From a virus: a stretch of 64,000 bases of DNA. How positions within the stretch are numbered: the first letter of the stretch is position 1; every line of letters begins with the position of its first letter. Both the position numbers and the translations under genes were made by a program. Of this stretch, positions 51,855 through 61,392 are shown one piece after another. The notes under the pieces were generated by a model. That model was not told where the DNA came from and made no database searches. It worked only from the letters and a program-made list of their open reading frames with translations. The stretch is taken from positions 29,957-93,956 of IMG/VR virus record IMGVR_UViG_3300044678_003030. One strand, 5' to 3'.

Positions 51855-53084
51855 ATGGCGAAGAACAACAACACCAGCAGCACCAGCAAGCCCGCTACGA
51901 CGCAGCAGGCGCCGATCGAAGCGTCGGAGGAGTCCGTCAGCGAGGCCGTCTCGGGCGAGCTCGTCACCGCCCCGCCTCCGGCTCCTGTGCAGGAGACGGG
52001 GCTCTCGCGCCCCTCCGATCGCGAGGACGATGGGGTGACCCTGCTCCACCTCGTGCAACTGCTGCCGCACAAGGCGCACCGGCTGAAGAAGTTCGTGCGC
52101 GCCTCCGAGGACGACTTCGGCAACGCCTACTCGTCGCTCGACCCGGCGTCGCAGGACGCGGTCGACGAGCTCCTCGCCCGCATGTCCGGCGACAAGATGG
52201 GCATCGAGGACGACAGCCGTGGCTTCCGCCCGATGACCCTCAAGATCCGCCAGGGGTCGAGCAACGACGCGAACTGTCCCGAACTCTGCGACGTCGGCGG
52301 CATCTACACGTCCGACGGGCGCATCCTCACCGCGCCCTCGGAGCTGCTCTCCAAGAAGGGTGGCGTCCCGATGTTCCAGCGCGCCATCGTCCTCTCCACG
52401 TGGCACGGGCGCGTCATGTTCGCGCCCCGCATCAACGGCACCACCACGCAGCTCCCCGAGTTCGGGGACGCGTCGACGAACATCCCCTACTGTCAATCGA
52501 TGGATCGGCAGAAGGGTCGGCCCGTGAAGTCGGTTCCGAACGTCGGCTCCTGCAAGGGATGCCCCTACGAGCCCTGGAAGGTGCGCGGGGAGCCGAACCT
52601 CTGCACCAATCAGGTGACGGCGGTCATCCTCCTCGTCCGCACGGACGCCGACGGGAAGCACGTCGTGTTCGACGGCCTGTATCAGGTCGACTTCTCGAAG
52701 ACCTCGGAGCCTGCCGGGCAGAGCCTCCACGATGCGGTGTCGAAGGGCAAGTACGCCTGGGAGACCTTCTTCGAGCTCGGCACCTCGAAGAAGGCCGGCA
52801 AGCCCGGTCAGGGCGACTACTTCATCTACGAGACCAAGATGGTGATGGATGGCACCGGTCGGCCCCTCAAGACGCCGGAGTCGTCGCTCGCCATGATCGA
52901 GGTCTTCTGGAAGAAGCTCATGGCGGAGTACTTCTACCCCCGCCTCGCCTTCACCTACTCCCAGGTCACGGACCGTTCCGGTGGCGCCACCGGACCGACC
53001 AGCGACATGAGCGACCTGGAGCGCAATGCGGCGAACGCGGCGAACCGCGCGCCGGGCGCTGACATGCGCGCCGACAACGTCTGA
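51855..53084 (+). CDS. Unknown abundant-looking protein with four-cysteine segment
   Basis: A 409-residue protein. The first 65 residues are disordered (Ser/Thr/Ala/Pro). The core has DANCPELCDVGGIYTSDGRIL, then C-x(n)-CKGCPYEPW and LCTNQVTAVIL (residues about 215-255), a four-cysteine segment that could bind zinc or an iron-sulfur cluster. Very strong C/G-ending codon bias, as in the ParB-like and capsid genes, suggests high expression. The neighbouring RecB-like nuclease suggests a DNA role such as a single-strand-binding or recombination partner, but no family is recognised. Confidence 0.55.
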   Translation: MAKNNNTSSTSKPATTQQAPIEASEESVSEAVSGELVTAPPPAPVQETGLSRPSDREDDGVTLLHLVQLLPHKAHRLKKFVRASEDDFGNAYSSLDPASQDAVDELLARMSGDKMGIEDDSRGFRPMTLKIRQGSSNDANCPELCDVGGIYTSDGRILTAPSELLSKKGGVPMFQRAIVLSTWHGRVMFAPRINGTTTQLPEFGDASTNIPYCQSMDRQKGRPVKSVPNVGSCKGCPYEPWKVRGEPNLCTNQVTAVILLVRTDADGKHVVFDGLYQVDFSKTSEPAGQSLHDAVSKGKYAWETFFELGTSKKAGKPGQGDYFIYETKMVMDGTGRPLKTPESSLAMIEVFWKKLMAEYFYPRLAFTYSQVTDRSGGATGPTSDMSDLERNAANAANRAPGADMRADNV

Positions 53085-53091
53085 CCTGCCT

Positions 53092-53164
53092 CACGCACGT
53101 ACGGAGTGCCTACGGCGAATCATCGCTGTGGGTGCTCCGTACGTGCGTGCCTTCCTGTCTTTTG
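53092..53164 (+). terminator. Long-stem terminator
   Basis: A perfect 15-bp stem (53092-53106 with 53135-53149), a 28-base loop with its own small hairpin, then CCTTCCTGTCTTTT. It ends the transcript of the cysteine-bearing protein. Confidence 0.8.
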
Positions 53165-53167
53165 GTC

Positions 53168-53180
53168 TTCACGCCGTGAA
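53168..53180. repeat. Dispersed dyad TTCAC-GCC-GTGAA, site 23
   Basis: Exact match in the gap between the terminator and the nuclease gene ribosome site. Confidence 0.85.
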
Positions 53181-53195
53181 AAGGGGTTGACTCAC

Positions 53196-54224
53196 GTGTT
53201 TCTCGAACCTGTTTTGGAGGAGCGACCGTGGTCACCCTCGAAGGCGCAAACCGCTCTCAAGTGTCCGCTCGCCTACCACCTCAAGTACCGACTCAAAGTC
53301 AAGGATGACCGTCCTGGCGGCACCGAGGCGCGTGTAGGTACGACTACGCACGCGCTCTACGAGTGGGGCCTGCGCGATGATCTGCCTGATGCGTCGACCG
53401 TGTTGGGTGAGTCGCGCAAGGCAGACGAGGCGCCGACGGCGGTGCCCGTGAGCACCCACACCGAGGAAGAGCTCGACCGGCGACTGCCGTACCTGCTCGA
53501 TCTTTTTTCGCGTGAGGAGCGCAACCAACTCGACGAAGACTCGATCGCGCTCGTGCGCTCGTTCTTGCCTCGCGTGAAGTCATTCATCCTCGGGATGCAG
53601 CGGATCGCGGTCAAGTACGGGGTGGAAGTCTTCTACCTTGAGCACCGCGCCGCGCTCGACGTGAACATGAAGGCTTGCGGGTACAACGACCCCACGGCGT
53701 TGATTCGCGGCGTCATGGACATGGGTTACCGCACGCGCGACGGCATGTACGTCGTGATCGATCACAAGACGGGGAAGCCCAAGAGCCTCGGCGACTACAA
53801 CGATCAGCTCAACAGCTACAAGCTCTTCGTCATCGAGACGCACCCCGACATCATCGGCGTTCAGTGTGGTGTCAACCACACGCGCAAGGAGCACATGGAT
53901 TGGGCCGCGCCCGAGACGCGCGAGCACATTGAGCGCAACGTCAAGGCGTGGCTCCAGCAGTACCTCAACGGAGTCGGCCTCAAGCTCGCGCAGCTCAAGG
54001 GGCGAGAAGACACGCCCAAGCCCACCCCGCTGTGCAACTGGTGCGGCTACGCAGACTTCACCAAGAAGCAGACGGACGAAGGCAAGTACTCTTACGCCGT
54101 GGGGTTTGAGCCTGACGATGTGCCCGTGTGCCCTGAGGGCATCGCGGCCATCGAGAAGAAGCCCATGGGGCCTCGGCTGGAGCGCCAGCGCCGTAGCCTG
54201 CCGCTCGTCGGACGGCTTCCGTAG
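53196..54224 (+). CDS. RecB/Cas4-like PD-(D/E)XK nuclease
   Basis: A 342-residue nuclease. PSKAQTALKCPLAYHLKYR is the N-terminal cysteine-containing motif, GTTTHALYEWG holds the conserved histidine, and GVMDMGYR with VVIDHKTGKPK supplies the catalytic D...DxK core (about residues 180-200). DYNDQLNSYKLF is the QxxxY motif. CNWCGYADF near the end completes a four-cysteine cluster typical of Cas4/AddB-type enzymes. Likely processes DNA ends in replication or recombination. GTG 53196 has AAGGGG nine bases upstream; upstream residues of the longer frame are not protein-like. Confidence 0.86.
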   Translation: MFLEPVLEERPWSPSKAQTALKCPLAYHLKYRLKVKDDRPGGTEARVGTTTHALYEWGLRDDLPDASTVLGESRKADEAPTAVPVSTHTEEELDRRLPYLLDLFSREERNQLDEDSIALVRSFLPRVKSFILGMQRIAVKYGVEVFYLEHRAALDVNMKACGYNDPTALIRGVMDMGYRTRDGMYVVIDHKTGKPKSLGDYNDQLNSYKLFVIETHPDIIGVQCGVNHTRKEHMDWAAPETREHIERNVKAWLQQYLNGVGLKLAQLKGREDTPKPTPLCNWCGYADFTKKQTDEGKYSYAVGFEPDDVPVCPEGIAAIEKKPMGPRLERQRRSLPLVGRLP

Positions 54225-54280
54225 ACTGCCTTTGAAAGCCGGTGGTACTAGGCTTCTTCATCTAATGACGGGTGCGACGC

Positions 54281-57200
54281 ATGGCGAAGAAGCCAGCAAC
54301 CAAAGGTAACAACTCACAAACGCACAAGCAGGGCAACGGCCTGTTTTCTCGGCTTGGTGCCGCGAAGATCAGGCAGGTTGTTGAGGCGCTCATTCCCTCG
54401 CTTGACCTGGACAAGCCCCGTTCTTTCATCTTCCGTGACGGCGACGTCCTTGAGACCAACTGCATCCTTCGAGACCACAAGGATGACACGCCCTCGTGCA
54501 AGATCGATTGCCGACGGGGCACGATCCACTGCTACGGCGCGGGCTGTGGCTATCACAGCTCAAACCTCTTGCAGTGGCTGCAAGACGCGACGGGGCTCTC
54601 CTTCAAGGAGATCGCGACACAGGTCCACACCGTCACGGGGGTGCGCGCTGTCAATGACAAGGTGACCAAAGAGCTGGAGGAGCTCGATGATCACCAGCAG
54701 ATGGTCACGCTCGCGATGCGGGTGTTCAATGAGCACCTCGCGCGGTGCATCAAGCCACCTACGGGAGAGCAGCCGTACGCGAGGGACTACTCTGCGCCGT
54801 TCATGTCTGTCATCAAGCACACGCTTGATTGGCTCTTTGTCGAGAGAGGGCGCGACCCGAAGCACGTCCTCTCTTTGCCCTACGGCATCCTCCCTTCGCA
54901 GGAGATGGCTGTGCGTTTCGCCAAGGACATCCTTGACCGGATGGCTGAGGGTTACGGCACGGCGCAGCGTGCGGCCAAGCTCTCACCAGAGCGCCGTACG
55001 AAGATCGAGGCGCTCTTCGAAGCGATGATGGAGGGGGTCGACACGCGGTGGATTCACTGCGTGACATTTCACACCGGCTACGGCCTTACGACGCCTGGGT
55101 GCATCCGACTCCGTCTGCCGCGTGATGACAAGACTGACGGGACGGACACGCTCCCCGGCTCGAAGTTTTCGCCCGATGACCCGATCGGTTACTTCGGCCT
55201 CTACCTACCTCAGTACCGGACCTTCTCCCCGCAAGAGGTCAAGGACCTGCATGTCATCGTCGTTGAAGGCGAGAACGACACGCTGGCCTACGTCGAGAAG
55301 CTACTCGACAGCGGGAAGGTCGGTGTACGCGTTGTGGCGTCCATCGGCAAGCACAACGGGCTAGACCCCCTCGTCGACGCGGGCATCCAGCGCGCCTACC
55401 TCTTTGGTGACGAGCCTTCGGAGGACTACGGCAAGGGCGAAGACTGGCTTCGTCACATGCTCGCGAGCTCAGAGCGCATCGACGCCCGCCCGTTTGTGGG
55501 CTGGCAGGAACTGCGTGAGGGGTCGCCCAAAGACCCTGATGACGCGATCCGTGCTCACGGCTTTGACAAGGTCTACGCGCTTACGGCGGGCGCCAACGCG
55601 CGGTACGCCTCGGCGGAAGCCTGGGCGCTGGATCGGCTCGTGGACAACACCGCTGGCCTCGGGGCCAGCGATATGCGCGAGAAGCTCCGGTGGGGCATTG
55701 AGTTTGGCAAGTGCGTACGAAATCATGCCTCCCTCTCGGTTTATCTTGAGCAGGCTGGCAGGGTCATCGGGATTCCTCCAGCGGCTCTTCGGCGTGAGCT
55801 CGTCAAGGTCGACAATACCGAGGAGGGCTACGTCGCGCGGCTCGCAGACGTGTTGCTTCACGAGTTTCACCGGACATGCCGAAACGACACCGACGGCAAG
55901 GGTGGCGGCTCAATCGAGCTCTTCCACCGTACAACACAGACGCGACTCGCGTTCTACCTCACCGACGGCAAGGGGATGCTCGCGCAGCTCTCGGCCGTGT
56001 TCGGTGACATGTGGCGCTTCTTCAAGGACCAAGTCGGTCTGCCGCCACAGTATGAAGACCCCAACCTCGACGGGGTACCTACGTTCGACTCGCTCCCGGA
56101 CAAGCTCCGCAACCTGACGGGCTATCTGGAGATGGCGATGCACACGGTGGCCCAGGGCATCCCTTCACGCAGTGAATGTGAGGAGATTGGCCAGGGCTGC
56201 CGGTTCATGGACGACCCGCAGCGCCCTGGGACCAAGGCGTTCTACGTGCTCAACGGCTTCCACGTCTACAAGGGCGTGGTCCGCAGCGAGCCGGAGGCGT
56301 CCGTTGATTGGGCCAAGCTCGCAGGCCCCTCCGACGGGAAGTACATCTTCCTCGTCGACAAGGAGAAGACGTGGTGCGAGGAGATCCGCACCGTAGAAGA
56401 CCTCATCGCTGGCAACGCTGTGACGCGGGAAGACCTCCATGAAGCGTTGCGCGGCGCACAGGGCATCTTCCAGCGATTCTGGAGGCTCAAGCACGGGGAG
56501 ACTGACGCGCAGTTCCTCGCCTACCACCTTGCGGCTCTTGCGACCGGCTACGCCTACCGGACCAAGAGCGTCGTCCACTTCCTCGGAGACACCAACGCCG
56601 GAAAGTCGACGCTCCTCTCTTTCTTCGGCGGCACGCAGGTCCCCCGCTTTCGCCTCGTGGAAGCTGCTGACTACCGGCCGAACTACACAGCGGCGTTCAT
56701 CTGTCAGCACTGGGATCGTGTCACTACGGCGATGCTCCTCGACGAGTTCGAAGCGGAGCAGACGTCGAAGACTTCGCACAAGGGGATCCAGGTCGAAAAC
56801 ATCAGCGAGCTGATCCGACAGATCGCGTCTGAAGGCGGCACGCCAGCGAGCCGTGGCGGCAGCGACGGGCGCACGCGCACCTACCACCTTCACACGTTCG
56901 TGATGCTCACGAGCATGCTCAAGGCGACGCTTCCGCAGGACAACAATCGGCGCATGGCGATTGAGATCTACCGTAACGACGGCATCGCGCCGGAGGTCGG
57001 CGTGTTCGACGAAACGCCGCCTGAGCAGCTTCACCGCTGGCGACGCATGCTCTCGATCGGGCTCTTCAAGTTCGTGCCTGAGCTCATTCGACACTACGAG
57101 GCAGTTCGCACGAGCATCGCCCGCGTCAAGCGGGTCGACTTCAGCGTTCCTGCGCGGTTCACCGACAACCTCGTGCCGGCCGTCGCCGCCATGTCCTTCT

Positions 57201-57757
57201 TCGGTGTCGACTGGGAGACTTACCTCGTCAAGACCTTCCACGAGCGACGTTCTGCGCTTCAGGAGGTCCTCGAAGACACAGCCGCGAATGCGCTCGTACA
57301 GCGTATCCTCGGCACGCCGAACGTCAATGTCGGCGGTGACTCGCGCGCGTCCATCTCGCAGCTCCTGTCACGTGAAGACCAAGTGCCTCTGCTCAATGAT
57401 GCAGGTTGCGGAGCGTCCTTTGACAAGGACCGCAAGCTCCTGATCATCGAGTGGTACACGATCACCAGCACGGGAGGACTGCTCTCGCGCACCGGGGAGT
57501 ACAACTCCATGGGTGCGGGGCAGCTCAAGCACATGTTCGACCAGCACCCAGATGCGGCGCGTACGCACGAGTATGCTGCGCTCAACATCGAAGCGACGCT
57601 CCGCGCCTTCGGGCGCGGCAGTTCAATGCGGACGGTGTCTGCGTTGAAGCTTTCCGCCTACGTAGACAACTTGAGGAACGTTGGCGTGACTGCGCCAAGA
57701 CCCGCAGCTACCGTCGTTCCCATTCGTCGCGAAGTGTCTGCTGACGGAAACATCTGA
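54281..57757 (+). CDS. Primase-helicase fusion
   Basis: A 1158-residue replication protein. Residues about 50-90 form a DnaG-type zinc finger (CILRDHKDDTPSCKIDCRRGTIHCYGAGCGYH). Near residue 328 VIVVEGENDTLAYV and then AYLFGDEPSEDYGKGED give the TOPRIM core, with a DPDDAIR following. Near residue 768 LGDTNAGKST is Walker A and TAMLLDEFEAEQ is Walker B of a superfamily-3/D5-like ATPase. Together it would prime and unwind at forks. ATG 54281 is chosen over GTG 54272; no ideal ribosome site is seen. It is 12 bases upstream of the DNA polymerase gene. Confidence 0.85.
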   Translation: MAKKPATKGNNSQTHKQGNGLFSRLGAAKIRQVVEALIPSLDLDKPRSFIFRDGDVLETNCILRDHKDDTPSCKIDCRRGTIHCYGAGCGYHSSNLLQWLQDATGLSFKEIATQVHTVTGVRAVNDKVTKELEELDDHQQMVTLAMRVFNEHLARCIKPPTGEQPYARDYSAPFMSVIKHTLDWLFVERGRDPKHVLSLPYGILPSQEMAVRFAKDILDRMAEGYGTAQRAAKLSPERRTKIEALFEAMMEGVDTRWIHCVTFHTGYGLTTPGCIRLRLPRDDKTDGTDTLPGSKFSPDDPIGYFGLYLPQYRTFSPQEVKDLHVIVVEGENDTLAYVEKLLDSGKVGVRVVASIGKHNGLDPLVDAGIQRAYLFGDEPSEDYGKGEDWLRHMLASSERIDARPFVGWQELREGSPKDPDDAIRAHGFDKVYALTAGANARYASAEAWALDRLVDNTAGLGASDMREKLRWGIEFGKCVRNHASLSVYLEQAGRVIGIPPAALRRELVKVDNTEEGYVARLADVLLHEFHRTCRNDTDGKGGGSIELFHRTTQTRLAFYLTDGKGMLAQLSAVFGDMWRFFKDQVGLPPQYEDPNLDGVPTFDSLPDKLRNLTGYLEMAMHTVAQGIPSRSECEEIGQGCRFMDDPQRPGTKAFYVLNGFHVYKGVVRSEPEASVDWAKLAGPSDGKYIFLVDKEKTWCEEIRTVEDLIAGNAVTREDLHEALRGAQGIFQRFWRLKHGETDAQFLAYHLAALATGYAYRTKSVVHFLGDTNAGKSTLLSFFGGTQVPRFRLVEAADYRPNYTAAFICQHWDRVTTAMLLDEFEAEQTSKTSHKGIQVENISELIRQIASEGGTPASRGGSDGRTRTYHLHTFVMLTSMLKATLPQDNNRRMAIEIYRNDGIAPEVGVFDETPPEQLHRWRRMLSIGLFKFVPELIRHYEAVRTSIARVKRVDFSVPARFTDNLVPAVAAMSFFGVDWETYLVKTFHERRSALQEVLEDTAANALVQRILGTPNVNVGGDSRASISQLLSREDQVPLLNDAGCGASFDKDRKLLIIEWYTITSTGGLLSRTGEYNSMGAGQLKHMFDQHPDAARTHEYAALNIEATLRAFGRGSSMRTVSALKLSAYVDNLRNVGVTAPRPAATVVPIRREVSADGNI
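56164..56176. repeat. Dispersed dyad TTCAC-GCA-GTGAA, site 24
   Basis: Exact match in the primase-helicase gene, read as Ser-Arg-Ser-Glu. A one-mismatch relative (TTCAC-TGC-GTGAC) lies at 55053 in the same gene. Confidence 0.85.
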
Positions 57758-57769
57758 CAAGAGGCACTG

Positions 57770-60700
57770 ATGGCGTCTGTTTCGCTCCTTGCGCCGCCGC
57801 CCCCTTTCTCTTGCGCAGTCTGTGAGCAAGGGACGTACGCTGACAAGGCAGGACCCGGCTGTCGGGCCTGCCCGCTCTTCACAGGTACTCACTACTTTCC
57901 AAGCGGGCAAGGAGACCTCGCTTGTGATGTGCTCTTCCTGGGCGAGCACCCGGAGAAGCCTCCGCTCATCCAGGTGCAGCGCCCCGGGAAGGAGCGCCCG
58001 CTTGATCACTCCGCGTTTCAGGATGACGCGGGTCGCGTCGTACGAGGCGCCGTTGATCAACTCAAGACCGCAGAGCCCTCATTCCGAGGGCTCGTGGTTC
58101 GTTACGGGTACGCGCTTCGTTGCGCGAGTGACACAACACCGAAGAAGGCGTTGCAGGCATGCCAAGGGCCGCTTCGTCACGACTTCGAGCTGATCGCAGC
58201 AGCGCGCGCGTTCTCAGGTAAAACCACGCCTCTCGTCGTCGTCGCGCACGGTACGAACGCCCTTGCCGCCCTCGGTGTAACCGGCAAGAAGGAGGACGAC
58301 GCCAAGAACAAGGTTTTCAACGTCCGCTTCGCGGGCTTGGACTTGGTCGTGGTCTTCACGCGCAGCTTGGCCGCGATTGCTGCGTCGCCCGGCACCTACG
58401 AGTCCACGCGGCAGAACATCGCGCACGCGCTGGACATCGCAGCGGGCCAGGACGTGAAGCCTCTCACACGTGAAGGCATGGCAGCGGGCCATGTCTATCC
58501 GAAGACGCTTGAAGAAGTCGAGAAGCTCTGCGACTTCCTCATCGACTACGCCCCGCCAGGACGAGACCCGGCGACGTGGTCGATCTCTTTCGACACCGAG
58601 ACCAACACGCTCTACCCCACCAAGGGGGTTCAGCTTACGGCCGTCTCTTTCGCGTGGAACAATGGCAAGGCGTGCGCGATCGCGCTCTGGCACCACGAAA
58701 CACCGTACGACCCGGCTGCTGCGTTCGAGCACGTCAAGCGGGTGATTCGCTCCAAGCGGCTCATCCTTCACAACTACCGCTATGACGTCAAGGTCTGCTG
58801 GAAGCTCGGGATCGACATACCACAACTCGCGTGGGATACGCTCCTCGCTGAGCACATCCTTCGCGAAGACGCCAAGGGCTTTTACGGCCTAAAGGCCCTG
58901 ACCGCAGAGTTCTTCCCGGAGCTCGCAGGGTACCAGAGCAAGGTCGACGAGATCGTCGAAGAGGAAGAGAACAAGGCGATCAGCGAGACGGTCAAGGAGA
59001 GCAAGAGGGGGAAGAAGCACGAGGTCCCCCCTGTTCTTCTTGAGAAGCTCGCGCGCCTCAACCTCACGCCGAAGTTCCGCGAGGCGACGCTCCAAAAGCG
59101 CCTCGACGAGTGGCTCGCGTCAGCGCAGAGCAAGCTCATCCCTGAAGCCGGTGACGAAGAGATTCGCCGCAACATCGAGGACGCACAAGCCGTCATCGCA
59201 GCCAAGAAGGCCGGCGAGTTCAAGGCCGGGCCCAAGCCCAAAGCCGAGAAGAAGGTGCAGGTCGACGGCGCCTACGCACTGATCCCGCTGGATCAGCTTC
59301 TCTTCTACGCCGCTGTCGACGCTGACGCGACACGGCGCCTCGCACTCCTCCAGATTGACCGCATGAAGGAGGAGGACGCGCGCAACGCCGACAAGCAAGA
59401 CAAAGTCGCCCGTGTGATGCGCTTCTCGATCGAAGGTAAGAAGTTCCAGGTCATCAAGCGGAGCAAGGAGCAACATCCACGAATCGCTTTGACCCGGGAC
59501 CGTATCGTGCACCGCGCACGAGCCCTCGCCAAGATCGAATACCACGGCGTCAAGATCGACACCGAGTATCTCAAGCAGTGCCGCATCGACATCGAGCACA
59601 CTGTCGCGGAGGCGCAGCGGCGCCTCTTCGAGATGGCAGGGATGGACTTCAAGCCGAGGGGCGGCAAGCAACTGCCCAAGCTCTTCTGCGACACCGGCAT
59701 TGGCTACATCGCGCCCGACAAGGAGCGTGCGCAGTGGCTCGCCGACACACACCCCGATGTCTTCAAGTATTCGGGTGATCGCCTGATGTATCGCGTCCCT
59801 TCGAAGGAGAACGGGGACAACCCGTTGCGCTTCACGAAGAAGGGCGCAGTACAGATGGACGCCGGGTTCCTCAAGCGCGTCTCAGCCGCGTACAAGGACC
59901 CCTTCGCGGACTTGAACCTTGCATGGCGCAAGGCTGCAACGATTCGCGACTCTTTCCTCGTCAACATCTCACGCCTCGTCGAGTTCTACGGGGACGGGTT
60001 CATTCGGCCTGGGTACAACATCCCGGGCACGGCAACAGGCAGACTCTCTTCGTCCTCAGGCGTCAGGGGGATCGGCTACAACGGGCAGAACACCCCCAAG
60101 AAGCCCATCGGGACCGTGAACTGCAAGAAGCTGTTCATCCCTGATGACGACGATCACGTCTTCGTCAACATCGACGGCGCAGGCGCCGAGATCGGCATTC
60201 TCACGGCCTACGCGCCCGACAAGACGCTCATCGACGCGATCCTTGCGGGCCAAGACACGCACAGCTTCTTCTCCGCGAGCATCTTGAACCCTGAACTCGT
60301 CGCAGACGGCAAGACTGGGGAGGCGCGGCGTGCGGCGCTCAAGCTCGCTGGCATCGATGACGTGCACGCCTGGACCTACGACGACTTCTTCATCGGCGGG
60401 AAGAAGCAGGCGCTAGAAGACAAGGACTACTGCGCACGTCTTTACGAGCTGCGTGACAACATCAAGAAGGTCGTCTTCGCGACGCTCTTTGGTGGCGGCC
60501 CGAAGAAGATCGCCGAGATCGCCGGCATTCCGCTCTCGTTCGCCAAGAAGGTCATCGAGCTCTTCTTCCGCCGATTCCCGCTCGTGCCTGACGCGATCAA
60601 GCACTCGCAGTGGTGCCTCAAGACCTTCGGGTTCAACGAGACCTTCTACGGGCGCCTGCGTCGCTTCATGATCGATAACGCCCCGTCGGGCATGGTCGCC

Positions 60701-61114
60701 CGTGCGGAGCGCCAGGGATTCAACTTCCTCATCCAGTCGACGAACTCTGACATCGTGCTCGACGTCCTCACAGACCTCGATCGTGAAGTCGAAGCTCTCG
60801 GCGGCAGGCTCCTCGGCACCGTGCATGACTCCGTCATGTTTCAGTTCCCGAAGAAGTACCTCGGGCAGCTCGAAGACCTCGTTCTGGAGATCGGTACGCG
60901 CAAGGTTGCGCGAGAGAAGCCTTGGCTCCCGGTCCCCTTCAAGTGGGACATCGAGGTGGGCCCCAGCTACGGCGAGATGCAGAAGATCAAGGAGTACATG
61001 AAGGGCGTCAGGGTCGATACGACCCCTACGTTCATCGGTCACACCGAGGCTGATGTGCTCGAAGAGCTGCGGGACAACGAGCCTGTATTCGCCAGCAAGA
61101 AGGGCAAGAAGTGA
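57770..61114 (+). CDS. DNA polymerase A with uracil-DNA-glycosylase-like N-terminus
   Basis: A 1114-residue replicative polymerase. Residues about 15-200 resemble family-4 uracil-DNA glycosylase: CAVC and CRAC cysteine pairs, SGQGDLACDVLFLGEHP, FQDDAGRVV. The exonuclease domain has SFDTETNTL and LILHNYRYDVK. The polymerase has TATGRLSSS, VNIDGAGAEIGIL (motif A), KKVVFATLFGGGPKKIAE (motif B) and GTVHDSVMFQFP (motif C). Motif C is HDS where Pol A usually has HDE; the catalytic aspartate is kept. The phage SPO1 polymerase has the same glycosylase-exonuclease-polymerase order. A charged insert fills about residues 395-520. Confidence 0.92.
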   Translation: MASVSLLAPPPPFSCAVCEQGTYADKAGPGCRACPLFTGTHYFPSGQGDLACDVLFLGEHPEKPPLIQVQRPGKERPLDHSAFQDDAGRVVRGAVDQLKTAEPSFRGLVVRYGYALRCASDTTPKKALQACQGPLRHDFELIAAARAFSGKTTPLVVVAHGTNALAALGVTGKKEDDAKNKVFNVRFAGLDLVVVFTRSLAAIAASPGTYESTRQNIAHALDIAAGQDVKPLTREGMAAGHVYPKTLEEVEKLCDFLIDYAPPGRDPATWSISFDTETNTLYPTKGVQLTAVSFAWNNGKACAIALWHHETPYDPAAAFEHVKRVIRSKRLILHNYRYDVKVCWKLGIDIPQLAWDTLLAEHILREDAKGFYGLKALTAEFFPELAGYQSKVDEIVEEEENKAISETVKESKRGKKHEVPPVLLEKLARLNLTPKFREATLQKRLDEWLASAQSKLIPEAGDEEIRRNIEDAQAVIAAKKAGEFKAGPKPKAEKKVQVDGAYALIPLDQLLFYAAVDADATRRLALLQIDRMKEEDARNADKQDKVARVMRFSIEGKKFQVIKRSKEQHPRIALTRDRIVHRARALAKIEYHGVKIDTEYLKQCRIDIEHTVAEAQRRLFEMAGMDFKPRGGKQLPKLFCDTGIGYIAPDKERAQWLADTHPDVFKYSGDRLMYRVPSKENGDNPLRFTKKGAVQMDAGFLKRVSAAYKDPFADLNLAWRKAATIRDSFLVNISRLVEFYGDGFIRPGYNIPGTATGRLSSSSGVRGIGYNGQNTPKKPIGTVNCKKLFIPDDDDHVFVNIDGAGAEIGILTAYAPDKTLIDAILAGQDTHSFFSASILNPELVADGKTGEARRAALKLAGIDDVHAWTYDDFFIGGKKQALEDKDYCARLYELRDNIKKVVFATLFGGGPKKIAEIAGIPLSFAKKVIELFFRRFPLVPDAIKHSQWCLKTFGFNETFYGRLRRFMIDNAPSGMVARAERQGFNFLIQSTNSDIVLDVLTDLDREVEALGGRLLGTVHDSVMFQFPKKYLGQLEDLVLEIGTRKVAREKPWLPVPFKWDIEVGPSYGEMQKIKEYMKGVRVDTTPTFIGHTEADVLEELRDNEPVFASKKGKK

Positions 61115-61392
61115 TTGTTCACCGCGTGAAAGTTCTCCATGACGGGGCCTTCTACGTGGGAGATTGGCCGGGCGCTGAGCCTGCTTTGAGTCTCCTTGAC
61201 GTCATCAAGGACGCCAAGAGACACTTCGCGAGATCGTGCAAGCTCGACTCGATCGACGTTTCGATCGACGCGACCCTTGTCACACAGGACCTGAATGAAG
61301 ACCATGCCGAAGCCGAACAACAAGAAGCCCTGGTCGTGGCTGGACACCGAGACCACGGGTCTCGACCCGACCATCTGCCCGAGGTCAGGTGA
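61111..61392 (+). CDS. Small protein overlapping the polymerase stop
   Basis: A 93-residue frame. The first 62 residues (VHRVKVLHDGAFYVGDWPGAEPALSLLDVIKDAK and on) look like a small folded protein; the last 30 lie over the next gene's start and may be tail noise. GTG 61111 overlaps the polymerase stop by four bases (GTGA). A dispersed dyad covers codons 3-7. No family recognised. Confidence 0.5.
   Translation: MIVHRVKVLHDGAFYVGDWPGAEPALSLLDVIKDAKRHFARSCKLDSIDVSIDATLVTQDLNEDHAEAEQQEALVVAGHRDHGSRPDHLPEVR
61118..61130. repeat. Dispersed dyad TTCAC-CGC-GTGAA, site 25
   Basis: Exact match just after the polymerase stop, read as Val-His-Arg-Val-Lys. Rightmost exact site in the window; a two-mismatch relative lies at 63487. 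Confidence 0.85.

Noticed and set aside
57367-57378. TGTCACGTGAAG, a parS-like contiguous palindrome core in the primase-helicase gene
   Set aside because: Single occurrence of an 8-bp palindromic core is expected by chance at this length, and the outer bases do not match parS.
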